Part shown: positions 39,201-49,280 of the stretch, in pieces
How positions within the stretch are numbered: position 1 is the stretch's first letter
Layout: every line of letters starts with the position of its first letter
Assembly (NCBI GenBank): GCA_018268055.1
Contig: JAFDXF010000011.1
Span: 21,302 to 85,301 of the forward strand
DNA from: Bacteroidota bacterium
GTDB lineage: Bacteria; Bacteroidota; Bacteroidia; Chitinophagales; Chitinophagaceae
DNA: 64,000 bases
Direction: 5' to 3'
Position numbers and translations under genes: made by a program
Notes under the pieces: generated by a model
Databases searched by the model: none
What the model saw: only the letters and a program-made list of their open reading frames with translations
Told to the model about the DNA's origin: nothing

Positions 39201-39678
39201 CCAGCGTTCTAATGGAACGTATAAATATTTTAATCCGGCAAATGTTCCTGACCCAAGTGCAGATTATGCCTATCAATCTCTGGCGGTAAACCTTCGCGGA
39301 TTTATTCAGAATGTGGCCAATGGAAATAATGCGGTGGTAATAAATAGTGAGATAAGAGTGCCTGTGTTTACTTCATTCATCAATCGTCCGATAAATAATG
39401 CGTTCATTCGTAATTTTCAGGTGGTGCAGTTTGTTGATTTAGGAACTGCATGGAATGGCGCTTATAATAAAATTCAAAGACCAACAGTGTATTATGGCTC
39501 TACGCCGGTTCAAGTAAGTATTAAATCGGGAGGTATCGGACCATTTGCAGGCGGTTATGGTTTTGGTGCAAGAAGCACACTGCTCGGCTATTTTCTTCGC
39601 TTTGATGCAGGGTGGGAAATGAAAGGCGTATTCAGAGGGAAGCCAAAATATTATTTCGCTTTAGGGCTTGATTTTTAA
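36292..39678 (+). CDS. Large envelope protein: peptidase-MA-like domain, TolB-like propeller and C-terminal barrel
   Basis: 1128 aa with a signal peptide (MMKKIFNLIVCLFLISAMKMNAQ). Residues about 30-290 resemble the gluzincin peptidase-MA fold (LPKWLTDGYIEYAAENWS at about 169-186), but the expected HExxH helix reads RRQIRQGIARILVEN, so zinc catalysis is unlikely. Residues about 310-600 contain WD40-like/TolB-type repeats (DDLDPSFVAFPNRTGILYSSNRPS). The last 350 residues are beta-rich and end in KYYFALGLDF with a terminal Phe, as in BamA- or TamA-like outer-membrane barrels. Proteins of this layout are common in Bacteroidota and uncharacterised. A DUF5686 gene follows 37 bp on and may be co-transcribed. 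Confidence 0.8.
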   Translation: MMKKIFNLIVCLFLISAMKMNAQVNTVEFGKNRIQYQKFKWKYYQTDNFNSYFSQNGLGLGKYVSQVAEEELPSIEEFVEYGLQRRANIVIYNNFDEMQQSNIGLGIDWQNTGGVTKLVNNKMIVYFDGNHENLRRQIRQGIARILVENILFGDDLGEFAANQALLDLPKWLTDGYIEYAAENWSTSLDDDLRAAMLSGDYRNFYDFAFKKPQLAGHAFWKYIADKYGKSKTTYFLYLARVYRNLNNASDKIAKMKFKKLLENFMTEMPQVYFRDIRGRKNAPKGRLAVSEDIGKTDYIRFNANPNPKSYTYAVVEFKQGRYQVVLMENFTNRKVLLKQGVRSRDEIEHPNYPLLAWDGKGTRLAVVYYEKGKTKLFVYDLVNRNKLWGQELDMFDQVQDMNYMLDNNTLVMSAVRSGQTDIYVFKIDTHKYEQITNDVYDDLDPSFVAFPNRTGILYSSNRPSAKAASSDDSLPTQHYNIYLVDNWNKSEFKQISKLTDLKFGNARFPSQYNQSHFTFVSDENGVNNRYAGFFKTERAGIDTLIFIGDEVLRNPAQKEVDSVLKEWSKTDIDSVGFFSVTLDSAYVFPLTNYQSSLLETRTAGDNKEVSEVVRLGDTKLLYRLKVNENVLHSRNVTARPTEYAKKVMEEEKKSARIMAADQQVPDSVKKKQNDFFNSGFDDDNNKQPDKLGQVVQGKPANGKEPVLKNAKVYEYRPPKFFNDYVVSGFNNNVLITRYQPYTGGSGPIQLSNNDPLNGMIRVGTSDLFEDWKLSGGVRVSPNLDNNEYVVSALYLKKRIDYGATYYRSNQLYGSSVGNVKLYSNLYQATIKYPFTKIQSLRLNIGYRSDKYVVLAHDSTSLVRPNINDGYMLTHLEYVHDDVISPATNIWEGLRYKVYVDVNARVREKVGTIKNNNHPFNMNVGFDARHYLPIYRNIIWAVRGAGDFSWGNQKIIYYLGGVDNWLMFGQNQRSNGTYKYFNPANVPDPSADYAYQSLAVNLRGFIQNVANGNNAVVINSEIRVPVFTSFINRPINNAFIRNFQVVQFVDLGTAWNGAYNKIQRPTVYYGSTPVQVSIKSGGIGPFAGGYGFGARSTLLGYFLRFDAGWEMKGVFRGKPKYYFALGLDF

Positions 39679-39715
39679 AAATAAAAATAGGGTATAAATA
39701 ACAATTCGTGTATTC

Positions 39716-42187
39716 TTGAAACAGACAAAACTAGTTCTGCTTATTTTCCTGCTGCATTTTTGTTTTTCAGTTGCAGGACAACAAAAATTAATTTGGGGTG
39801 TTGTAAAAGATGTTCAAAGTGATGAACCCGTGCCTTTTGCTTCGGTTATTTTCAAACACAGTTCTATCGGAAAATTAACCGATACATCCGGCTTTTTTTA
39901 CCTGTACGTTACAGCTCTGCCTTCGGATACTTTAGAAATATCTGCAACCGGATATAAAACATATTTGTTCGTGATCGACAAAAACCTTGACTCCGTTCAT
40001 GCAGCAGTGATAATGGAACGAAAATCATTCAACATTGGTGTAGAAGTAAATGCGAAGGTGAATAAAGGCTTATTCTTATGGCAAAAGATGGTACAACATA
40101 AGAAGAGTAATAGTCGGCAATATTTAGATAATTATGCTTATGAATCGTATAATAAAATTGAGTTAGATATTCGCAATGCAGATTTTGAAAAACTTAGAAA
40201 GTTTAAACCTCTGCGCTCGGCAGAAGAAATTATTAAAAACAATATAGATACAACAGGTGAGATAAAAATTCTACCTGCTTATTTTGCTGAAACCGTTTCT
40301 GAAAATTTTTACCAACGAAAGCCTAAAAAGAAAAGGGTAGAAGTGAAAGCTATCCGCACCGGTTTTTCAGATAATGAAAGTATGATTAAAATGTTTGGCG
40401 GTTTGGACGAATCTATCAATGTATATGATGATTACATTCCTGTATTGGATAAAAAATTTATTGGGCCCTTGAATGATAAAGGGGATAAATATTATCATTA
40501 CAGAGTTGTGGATACTCAGTTTATTGCCGACAACACTTATTACCATCTAATTTTTTCACCACAACGTAAAATGGAAGGCGTTTTTGAAGGTGATTGTTGG
40601 GTTCAATCAGGAACTTTTGCTGTTCAAAAAATGAGTCTTCGACTTTCAGAAGGGACAAATACCGGGTTTCTAGATAATCTAAGTCTTATTCAAGAATTTA
40701 AAATGAGCGATGACCAAACATGGTTTATCTATAAAGACAAACTAATTGTTGAAGCTTCTCCAATGGGAAAAGATAAGCCCGGCTTCATAATAAAAAAATT
40801 GAGTCATTATAGAAATATTTTAGTGAATGACAAATCCGTTGCCAATGAAATTGCGAAGAGTAGAACTCCTGATCAAATAATCACCGCTCCCGATGCTGAA
40901 ATGAAAGATTCTTTATATTGGTTATCTGCCCGCAATGAGCCTTTGAATAAAAAGGAAAGTGGTGCAATAAAAATGATTGACACATTAACTCAGAATAAAT
41001 CTTTTATTAAGTTCACCAATCGCATCAGCTTTTTAAGTACCGGTTATATCAATAAAAGAAATTTTCAAATCGGGCCGTGGAGTAACTGGGCAAGTACCAA
41101 CAGTTGGGAAGGGTTGCGATTGCAATTTGATGTTAATACTAAAAGGCGTTCTTATAAAAATTTTATTTACCATGCGTACATTGCTTATGGCTTTAAAGAT
41201 GAAAAAGCAAAAGGAATGATTGATGCTTATTATATGCCGCGCAAAGACCCCAATGAATATGTATATGCATCTTATAGAAACGATTTGGATTGGGGACAGA
41301 ATTATTATGGCGGCAGTTTGCAACAAAATCTGGTAACGTTTGCTGCTCGAAAGAAAGGAGTGCCTATAAAAAATATTGCTGTACAGGAAACAAGGCTGGC
41401 TTTTGTACGACCGATTTCACAATCTTTAACCGGAAAAATTTCTTTTTCACATAAATCCTCAGTGCCTTTGCGCAATCTACTTCCGGTAGATTCTTTTCTT
41501 ACAACAGTTGGAAAACCATTAACGAGTTTTGAAGCATCCTTTACTCTTCGGTTTGCTTATTTGGAAAGTTTTAATGAAAGTAGTTTTTATCGTACAAGCC
41601 TTGGCAGCCCTTATCCTATTGGAGAAATTACAGTGAGCAGAGGATTTCCAAACGTGCTGAAGAGCAGTTATGGTTATACTAAAATAATGGCAACCATATC
41701 GGATAACACGAAGATACCACCATTGGGTAACCTCTCTTGGAGAGTGTATGCCGGAAAAACTTTTGGAACATTGCCTTATACGCTGCTGAATATTGCGCCG
41801 GGTAATGAATTATTTTATTACAATCCGCTTGCATATAATTTAATCAATCGTTGGGAATACATTCATGATAGGTATGCAGGGTTTAATATGGAACACAATT
41901 TCGGTAAGGGTATATTTAGTTTTATCCGTAAAACTAAAATGCAACAATTCTGGACAGCCAAAGCTTTATGTGGAAATATTTCTGAAGCAAATAAAAATTT
42001 AAACTTTAAATCAGGCTCTAATTTTCAATCATTGAATGGGAAAACATATTTGGAATTAGGCACAGGCGTTGATAATATACTCGGTATATTTCGTGTGGAT
42101 TTTATCTGGCGATTATTGCCTGATACATTACCCAATCCTATTGATAAAAAATTTGGCGTATTTGGAAGTATGAAAATTAATTTCTGA
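39716..42187 (+). CDS. DUF5686 / carboxypeptidase-regulatory-like outer-membrane protein
   Basis: 823 aa. No ATG is available at the right place; the TTG at 39716 gives MKQTKLVLLIFLLHFCFSVAGQ, a good signal peptide, so a TTG start is likely. The CarboxypepD_reg domain is at about 24-105 (IWGVVKDVQSDEPVPFASVIF), the DUF5686 region begins at about 125 (QYLDNYAYESYNKIELDI), and the rest is barrel-like, ending in GVFGSMKINF with a terminal Phe. DUF5686 proteins are probable outer-membrane proteins of unknown function. It lies immediately downstream of the 1128-aa envelope gene. Confidence 0.88.
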   Translation: MKQTKLVLLIFLLHFCFSVAGQQKLIWGVVKDVQSDEPVPFASVIFKHSSIGKLTDTSGFFYLYVTALPSDTLEISATGYKTYLFVIDKNLDSVHAAVIMERKSFNIGVEVNAKVNKGLFLWQKMVQHKKSNSRQYLDNYAYESYNKIELDIRNADFEKLRKFKPLRSAEEIIKNNIDTTGEIKILPAYFAETVSENFYQRKPKKKRVEVKAIRTGFSDNESMIKMFGGLDESINVYDDYIPVLDKKFIGPLNDKGDKYYHYRVVDTQFIADNTYYHLIFSPQRKMEGVFEGDCWVQSGTFAVQKMSLRLSEGTNTGFLDNLSLIQEFKMSDDQTWFIYKDKLIVEASPMGKDKPGFIIKKLSHYRNILVNDKSVANEIAKSRTPDQIITAPDAEMKDSLYWLSARNEPLNKKESGAIKMIDTLTQNKSFIKFTNRISFLSTGYINKRNFQIGPWSNWASTNSWEGLRLQFDVNTKRRSYKNFIYHAYIAYGFKDEKAKGMIDAYYMPRKDPNEYVYASYRNDLDWGQNYYGGSLQQNLVTFAARKKGVPIKNIAVQETRLAFVRPISQSLTGKISFSHKSSVPLRNLLPVDSFLTTVGKPLTSFEASFTLRFAYLESFNESSFYRTSLGSPYPIGEITVSRGFPNVLKSSYGYTKIMATISDNTKIPPLGNLSWRVYAGKTFGTLPYTLLNIAPGNELFYYNPLAYNLINRWEYIHDRYAGFNMEHNFGKGIFSFIRKTKMQQFWTAKALCGNISEANKNLNFKSGSNFQSLNGKTYLELGTGVDNILGIFRVDFIWRLLPDTLPNPIDKKFGVFGSMKINF

Positions 42188-42217
42188 TTTAGAATAGCTT
42201 GCTACACTAAAAGCATC

Positions 42218-42299
42218 TTAACCTCATTCTCATTCTCACTCTCAACCTTAACCTCAACCTCAACCTCGCTCTCAACCTCACCCTTCCCCCTTTAACCTC

Positions 42300-42300
<1 letters not shown>
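42218..42300. repeat. CTCAAC-type simple sequence repeat at the 3' end of gyrB
   Basis: About 80 bp made of imperfect hexamers (ctcaac, ctcatt, cttaac). On the minus strand, the sense strand of gyrB, it reads as a purine-rich GAGGTT/GGTTGA array with many GG doublets and lies directly after the gyrB stop codon. It is the only microsatellite-like tract in an intergenic part of the window. Confidence 0.8.
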
Positions 42301-44294
<1,994 letters not shown>

Positions 44295-44432
44295 TCACTC
44301 GTTTTGAGTGTAAAAATGTAACTCACAAATGTACGAAAATAAGACGGGGAAATGGTTATTTATGGGCTTATTATTTCGGCATATTTTCAATAATTTTATT
44401 TAGAATTTTAACGCTCAATACTACGCTATAAA

Positions 44433-44936
44433 ATGACCAAAAAACTCATCCTTTCGGCATTACTTGTGCTCATTATGTTTTTCATAATGCGCTGGCTTGG
44501 ATTAGGCTTGAAAAGCGAGTTTAGCCCTGCCGGAATTGTAAGCTTTGAGCTTGCCAAAGACTATGAAAAAGCAACACAAATAATGAATGCTGTGAGTGTC
44601 GCTGCTTTAACAAGGAATACAATTGTGGACTTCTTTTTTATCATCGCTTATACTACTTTTTTCTTTCTATGTTGCAAAGCATTGATGAGTTACTATCATT
44701 CTTTGAATTTGAGAAAGCTTGGTTACTTTTTCATGAAACTGAGCATAGTAGGCGGCGTATTTGATGTAATAGAAAATACATCAATGCTGATAACCTTAGA
44801 TGGCAATGGTAATGACATAACTACTTCAGTGAGTTATTGGGCCGCCATTATTAAATTTTCTGTATTGGCGATTGTAGGTGTTTATATCTTAATTGCGACA
44901 ATAGCAATAGCTGTTGCTGCTAAAGTAAAAAAATAA
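44433..44936 (+). CDS. Four-helix membrane protein, unknown function
   Basis: 167 aa with helices at about 5-24, 60-82, 100-118 and 138-160. A conserved-looking periplasmic or loop segment GIVSFELAKDYEKATQIM lies between helices 1 and 2. The layout resembles small uncharacterised membrane proteins of Bacteroidota; no catalytic motif was noticed. It is divergent from gyrB, with 153 bp between starts. Confidence 0.65.
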   Translation: MTKKLILSALLVLIMFFIMRWLGLGLKSEFSPAGIVSFELAKDYEKATQIMNAVSVAALTRNTIVDFFFIIAYTTFFFLCCKALMSYYHSLNLRKLGYFFMKLSIVGGVFDVIENTSMLITLDGNGNDITTSVSYWAAIIKFSVLAIVGVYILIATIAIAVAAKVKK

Positions 44937-44940
44937 GTAC

Positions 44941-45079
44941 AACAGGTTTGAAAATTGGCGATGGGCGGGATTTTTAGCACCAAAGCTGATCCGAAGAACA
45001 GAAGTTGAATTTTGCACTTCCGTTGATACGAAGCCGTTCAGCCAGCCTATTGCACAGTTCATGTTGTCGGTTCGCCCTT
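44941..45079. repeat. Intergenic element, left edge of the DUF4143-ilv block
   Basis: Non-coding sequence of different character from its surroundings. It ends in ATGTTGTcgGTTCGCCCTT (45061-45079). The same 19-mer with two changes (at instead of cg) lies in the same orientation at 54351-54369, on the other side of the ilv operon, preceded in both places by loosely similar sequence (gttcagccagcct / ttccgtcagcct). It looks like a degenerate repeated element. Confidence 0.45.
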
Positions 45080-46295
45080 ATTTTTCGGTCTGTGTCAGCC
45101 AATCTATTGCGTTTACTTTTTTTATTCCGTTATACGTTCCTATATCGTAGTCCATTGTGATTAAAAATTTTTCGTGGTGGTCTGCAATGCTGTCAAACGG
45201 TGCTAATTCACGTTCCAATGTTGTTGCGTTTTGTACAGTTTGTGAAACTTGTATGTACTGTGTAAAACCTTCATTGTTGCGAACAACAAAATCAACTTCC
45301 AAATTATTTGTTTTTCCAATCCAAACTTGGTTATTTCTGCGTTTTAGTTCAAGGTAAATGATGTTTTCAAGTAAATGCCCTGCATCGCTTACTAATTCTT
45401 TTCCAAGTAGCGCATATCGAAAGCCTAAATCTACCAAGTAGTATTTTTCTTGTGTCGCCAAATGCTGTCTGCCTTTAATGTCGTATCGATTTACTTTGTA
45501 AAATAAATAGGCTTCTACTAAGGTATTAATGTATTTTGAAACGGTTTTGTTGTCAATTTTCTTTTTGTTTGCCGTTAAAACTTTAGCAATGTTTCCTGCC
45601 GAAACGCTTGAACCAACTGAATCTATTAAGAAGTTTACAACTTCTTGATACGATTCTTCGGCATAAATAGTATATCGTTTAGAAATGTCGTTGTTGTAAA
45701 TGTTTTTGAAAACCATTTGCAAATATTCATTTGCAAAATGATTACCGCCTGCTGACAGTCTTACCGCTTCTGGAAAACCACCTGTACGAACGTAGTCAGC
45801 AAAAGCACGGTCAGGATTTGTCGTTTTATTTGTAAACTCTAAATATTCAACGAAAGAAAAAGGTAATACATTTATTTCGTAAGCTCTGCCTGTGAGTAAA
45901 GTCGCTAATTCGCTTGACAACAAAAAAGCATTTGAACCTGTAACATACAAATCTATATTCGGGTGAACATACAAGCCTTCCAATAGTTTTTCAAATTCGG
46001 GAACGTTTTGCACTTCATCTATAAAAACATAATTGGTTACGTTTTTTTTGAGACGCTTAATTATGTAGTCGTAAATTTCTTTCCAGCTTTTTTCTGCCAA
46101 AAAGCGAAACTCGGGCATATCCATATTGATTGCCAAAATGGAAACTTTGGAGTTTTCTTTACGCAACAAGTCTTGAAACTGAGTCATCAAGGTTGATTTT
46201 CCACAACGCCTAACGCCTGTCGCCACCTTAATTAAATTCTTGTCTTTAAGAACTGTAAGTGTGTCTAAATACCGTTTTCGTGCTATTGCCTGCAT
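45078..46295 (-). CDS. AAA ATPase with a DUF4143 C-terminal domain
   Basis: 405 aa. The N-terminal AAA_14 domain has Walker A GVRRCGKST (27-35) and Walker B YVFIDEVQ (about 89-96). The C-terminal DUF4143 domain has nuclease-like PD-(D/E)xK features: a Glu in LENIIYLELKRRN, then NNLEVDFVV and YIQVS. These proteins are abundant, strain-variable and often found in mobile or accessory DNA; their function is unknown. Its codon use and the tandem inverted repeats upstream set it apart from the neighbouring operon. Its stop codon overlaps the left repeated element. Confidence 0.88.
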   Translation of the reverse strand: MQAIARKRYLDTLTVLKDKNLIKVATGVRRCGKSTLMTQFQDLLRKENSKVSILAINMDMPEFRFLAEKSWKEIYDYIIKRLKKNVTNYVFIDEVQNVPEFEKLLEGLYVHPNIDLYVTGSNAFLLSSELATLLTGRAYEINVLPFSFVEYLEFTNKTTNPDRAFADYVRTGGFPEAVRLSAGGNHFANEYLQMVFKNIYNNDISKRYTIYAEESYQEVVNFLIDSVGSSVSAGNIAKVLTANKKKIDNKTVSKYINTLVEAYLFYKVNRYDIKGRQHLATQEKYYLVDLGFRYALLGKELVSDAGHLLENIIYLELKRRNNQVWIGKTNNLEVDFVVRNNEGFTQYIQVSQTVQNATTLERELAPFDSIADHHEKFLITMDYDIGTYNGIKKVNAIDWLTQTEK

Positions 46296-46310
46296 AGGGT
46301 AAAGATAGAT

Positions 46311-46378
46311 AAAATTCCTAAAACTTTACAAAAAACAAAACTTTTAGGAATTTTAAAATAGGTCGTCAACCTATTTTA
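46311..46378. promoter_or_regulatory. Two adjacent perfect inverted repeats upstream of the DUF4143 gene
   Basis: First dyad: AAAATTCCTAAAA (46311-46323) with TTTTAGGAATTTT (46342-46354), 18-nt spacer. Second dyad: TAAAATAGGT (46354-46363) with ACCTATTTTA (46369-46378), 5-nt spacer. They share base 46354. They lie 16 bp upstream of the DUF4143 start and about 45 bp past the ilvA stop, so they could be operators for the first or terminator-like hairpins for the second. No long T tract follows. Confidence 0.6.
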
Positions 46379-46423
46379 GGACAAGACAGTTTGAATTTTA
46401 CAACACTTACTGTACAAGATAGT

Positions 46424-47668
46424 TTAAAATATCAAATGCGTAAACAATTCTTTCTGCTCATTCAAATGTTGATAATTAATTTTTTTAGCATTCATTTTTT
46501 GTTCCATTACCAATAAATCTGAACTGTTCTTTAGTTCTACACCCACCACAGCCGGACCTTCTTCCCGATTGTTTTTTTTGGTAAATTGAAAATAGGTGAT
46601 GTCATCATTTTCGCCTAAAACATCGTTTACAAATTCTTTTAATGCGCCTGGTCGTTGTGGAAAGTTGACGATGAAATAATGCTTCAATCCTTCGTGCATC
46701 AAGGATCGTTCTTTTATTTCTTCCATTCTTGTGATGTCGTTGTTGCTTCCACTCACGATGCACATCACATTTTTTCCTTTGATTTGATCTTTGTACACAT
46801 CCAACGCTGCAATGCTTAACGCACCAGCAGGTTCTACCACAATGGCTTCTTCGTTGTACAATTGCAAAATCGTGATACAAACTTTCCCTTCCGGGACCAA
46901 AATGATGTCATCTAATGTATGTTGGCAGATTTCAAAAGTTTTGTCGCCTACTCGTTTTACCGCAGCTCCATCTACAAATTTATCGATATCAATGAGGGCG
47001 GTATTTTTACCGTTTTCCAAAGATGTTTTCATAGAAGCTGCGCCTTGTGGTTCTACACCGATAAGTTTAGTTTCAGGACTCAGTTGCTTAAAAACCGAAA
47101 CCACTCCTGCTGCCAAACCGCCACCACCAATGGGAAAGAACAAAAAATCGATTTTATTTTTACTGTCTTCCACAATTTCCAAACCTATGGTTCCTTGTCC
47201 GGCAATCACCATTTCATCATCAAAGGGATGCACAAAAACCGCCTTGTTTTCTTTACTGAAAAGCATTGCTTCGTTATAGGCATCATCAAAAGTATCGCCT
47301 TTCAACACTACCTCCACATTTTCTTTTCCGAAGAGTTTTACCTGTTTTATTTTTTGGGCAGGCGTAGTTACCGGCATATAAATCACCGCTTTAATGTTGA
47401 GTTTTCTACACGCAAAAGCTACTCCTTGTGCGTGGTTTCCGGCACTTGCACATACAACGCCAAGTTTTGCATCATCTTCGGAAAGCGAACTTATTTTATA
47501 ATATGCACCTCGCAATTTATACGAACGAACCGGTTGTAAATCTTCGCGTTTTAGATAAACTTGAGCAGCAAAACGCTCGCTCAAGTTTTCGTTTTTCACA
47601 AATGGGGTATGCACCACGACCCCTTTCAGGTTTTCGGCTGCTTCTCTTATACTTGTTAAATGTATCAT
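46424..47668 (-). CDS. ilvA: Threonine dehydratase (threonine deaminase), biosynthetic
   Basis: 415 aa from the ATG at 47668, which overlaps the ilvC stop as ATGA (47665-47668) and so favours coupled translation. It is a PLP enzyme converting threonine to 2-oxobutanoate, the first step to isoleucine. Lys51 in SYKLRGAYYKI binds PLP, and the glycine loop GGGGLAAG is at about 185. A C-terminal ACT-like regulatory domain (KHYFIVNFPQRPGALKEFV, about 325 on) is the usual site of isoleucine feedback. It is the last gene of the ilv operon. Confidence 0.95.
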   Translation of the reverse strand: MIHLTSIREAAENLKGVVVHTPFVKNENLSERFAAQVYLKREDLQPVRSYKLRGAYYKISSLSEDDAKLGVVCASAGNHAQGVAFACRKLNIKAVIYMPVTTPAQKIKQVKLFGKENVEVVLKGDTFDDAYNEAMLFSKENKAVFVHPFDDEMVIAGQGTIGLEIVEDSKNKIDFLFFPIGGGGLAAGVVSVFKQLSPETKLIGVEPQGAASMKTSLENGKNTALIDIDKFVDGAAVKRVGDKTFEICQHTLDDIILVPEGKVCITILQLYNEEAIVVEPAGALSIAALDVYKDQIKGKNVMCIVSGSNNDITRMEEIKERSLMHEGLKHYFIVNFPQRPGALKEFVNDVLGENDDITYFQFTKKNNREEGPAVVGVELKNSSDLLVMEQKMNAKKINYQHLNEQKELFTHLIF

Positions 47669-48711
47669 AAGGCTTGAGGTCTTAATTTTCGAACTTGCAT
47701 ACCGGTTTGCCACAACTCACTTTGTTGTATTTCGTTAAGTTCTGCATTGAGTTTTTCTCGGTAATCGGGTTTGCTATTGGCTTCGATAACGATCGCAGCT
47801 TCTTTACCGGAAAGCACATCATCATACAATTCATTAAAAACGGGCGTGGTGGCATCTCTGAATTTTCCTTTCCAATCCAAAGCACCTCGCTGTGCGGTGG
47901 TGCTGCAATTGGCAAACATCCAATCCATTCCGTTTTCGGCTACCAAAGGCATTAAACTTTGGGTCAATTCTTCTACGGTTTCGTTAAATGCTTCACTTGG
48001 TGAATGGCCTCGTTGGCGAAGTACATTGTATTGCGCTTCAAAAACCCCTGCGATAGCACCCATTAAAACACCTCGTTCACCGGTTAGATCGCTATACACT
48101 TCTTTTTGAAAGGTGGTTTCAAACAAATAGCCAGAACCGATAGCGATGCCTAATGCCAATGCTTTTTCTTCGGCTTTTCCACTTGCATTTTGAAAAACGG
48201 CATAACTGGAATTTAAACCTTGTCCTTTTAAAAATAAAGTTCTTAACGAAGTTCCCGAACCTTTGGGTGCCACCAAAAATACATCTACCTCTTTCGGCGG
48301 AACGATGCCTGTTTTTTCGTGAAAAGTAACGCCAAAACCGTGTGAAAAATACAGAGACTTTCCTGTTGTCAAATGTTTTTTCATCGTTTCCCACGCTTGT
48401 ATTTGTCCTGCATCTGACAATAAATTCATCAGTAAACTTCCTTTTTCACAAGCGGCTTCTACTTCAAAAAGGGTTTCGTTTTCTACCCAACCATCAGCAA
48501 GTGCTTTGTCCCAACTTTTTGTTCCTTTTCGTTGACCTACAATCACATTTATACCATTGTCTTTCAAGTTCAAGGCTTGTCCCGGACCTTGTACACCATA
48601 GCCGATTACCGCTACGGTTTCGTTTTTTAATACTTCTCTTGCTTTCTCTAATGAAAATTCTTCTCGTGTTACGACATTTTCTGTGACGCCGCCAAAATTT
48701 AATTGTGCCAT
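47665..48711 (-). CDS. ilvC: Ketol-acid reductoisomerase
   Basis: 348 aa. It performs the NADPH- and Mg-dependent rearrangement and reduction of acetolactate and acetohydroxybutyrate. The Rossmann motif is GYGVQGPGQALNLKDNG (about 37-53), the Bacteroidota variant of GYGSQGHAHALNL. Metal-binding acidic residues are in SDLTGERGVLMGAIAGVFE (about 208-226). It lies 21 bp after ilvN and overlaps ilvA by 4 bp. Confidence 0.97.
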   Translation of the reverse strand: MAQLNFGGVTENVVTREEFSLEKAREVLKNETVAVIGYGVQGPGQALNLKDNGINVIVGQRKGTKSWDKALADGWVENETLFEVEAACEKGSLLMNLLSDAGQIQAWETMKKHLTTGKSLYFSHGFGVTFHEKTGIVPPKEVDVFLVAPKGSGTSLRTLFLKGQGLNSSYAVFQNASGKAEEKALALGIAIGSGYLFETTFQKEVYSDLTGERGVLMGAIAGVFEAQYNVLRQRGHSPSEAFNETVEELTQSLMPLVAENGMDWMFANCSTTAQRGALDWKGKFRDATTPVFNELYDDVLSGKEAAIVIEANSKPDYREKLNAELNEIQQSELWQTGMQVRKLRPQAL

Positions 48712-48732
48712 TTTATATTGTATTTGTTGTTT

Positions 48733-49263
48733 TTAATTGTTTTCTAATTCTTTTAAATACGTACTTAATTCTTTCATCGGTTTGGTAACTGCTACTCTTC
48801 CGGATCGGGCAAATTCTAAAATGCCGAAGGGTTTTAATTTTTCAAATAAAACCTGTGTTTCTGCTTTGTGCCCTGTTTTTTCAATGATGATAAACTCGGG
48901 ATCTACTGTGAGAATTTTTGCAAAATTTTCTCTAACCACTTGCTCCACATTATTGGTTTTTAGCTCGGTGGTTTTTATTTTATACAAAGCAATTTCCTGA
49001 TGTACCACTTCATCATCTTGGTGGACAAAGGCTTTCAGCACATCAATTAATTTGTCGATTTGCCCAACGACTTTATCGATTTGTTCACGGGTTGTTTTCA
49101 GAACAATGGTGTATCGGTGTACATTTTTCATTTCCGTTTCAGAAGCGGTGATACTGTCGATGTTTAAATGCCGTCTTGTAAAAATGATGGTGATACGGTT
49201 GAGCATTCCGATTGTGTTTTCCGTAAATATGGATACGGTAAATGTTTGGTTTAATCTTTCCAT
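48733..49263 (-). CDS. ilvN: Acetolactate synthase small (regulatory) subunit
   Basis: 176 aa. The N-terminal ACT domain (QTFTVSIFTENTIGMLNRITIIFTRRHLNIDSITASETE) binds valine or isoleucine and feeds back on the catalytic subunit; a second ACT-like half follows (about 90-165, FAKILTVDPEFIIIEKTG). It lies 17 bp after ilvB. Confidence 0.95.
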   Translation of the reverse strand: MERLNQTFTVSIFTENTIGMLNRITIIFTRRHLNIDSITASETEMKNVHRYTIVLKTTREQIDKVVGQIDKLIDVLKAFVHQDDEVVHQEIALYKIKTTELKTNNVEQVVRENFAKILTVDPEFIIIEKTGHKAETQVLFEKLKPFGILEFARSGRVAVTKPMKELSTYLKELENN

Positions 49264-49280
49264 TTTTCTGTTTTATCAAG

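Noticed and set aside
46791..47539. Several plus-strand ORFs opposite ilvA
   Set aside because: Shadows of a conserved enzyme; no independent features.
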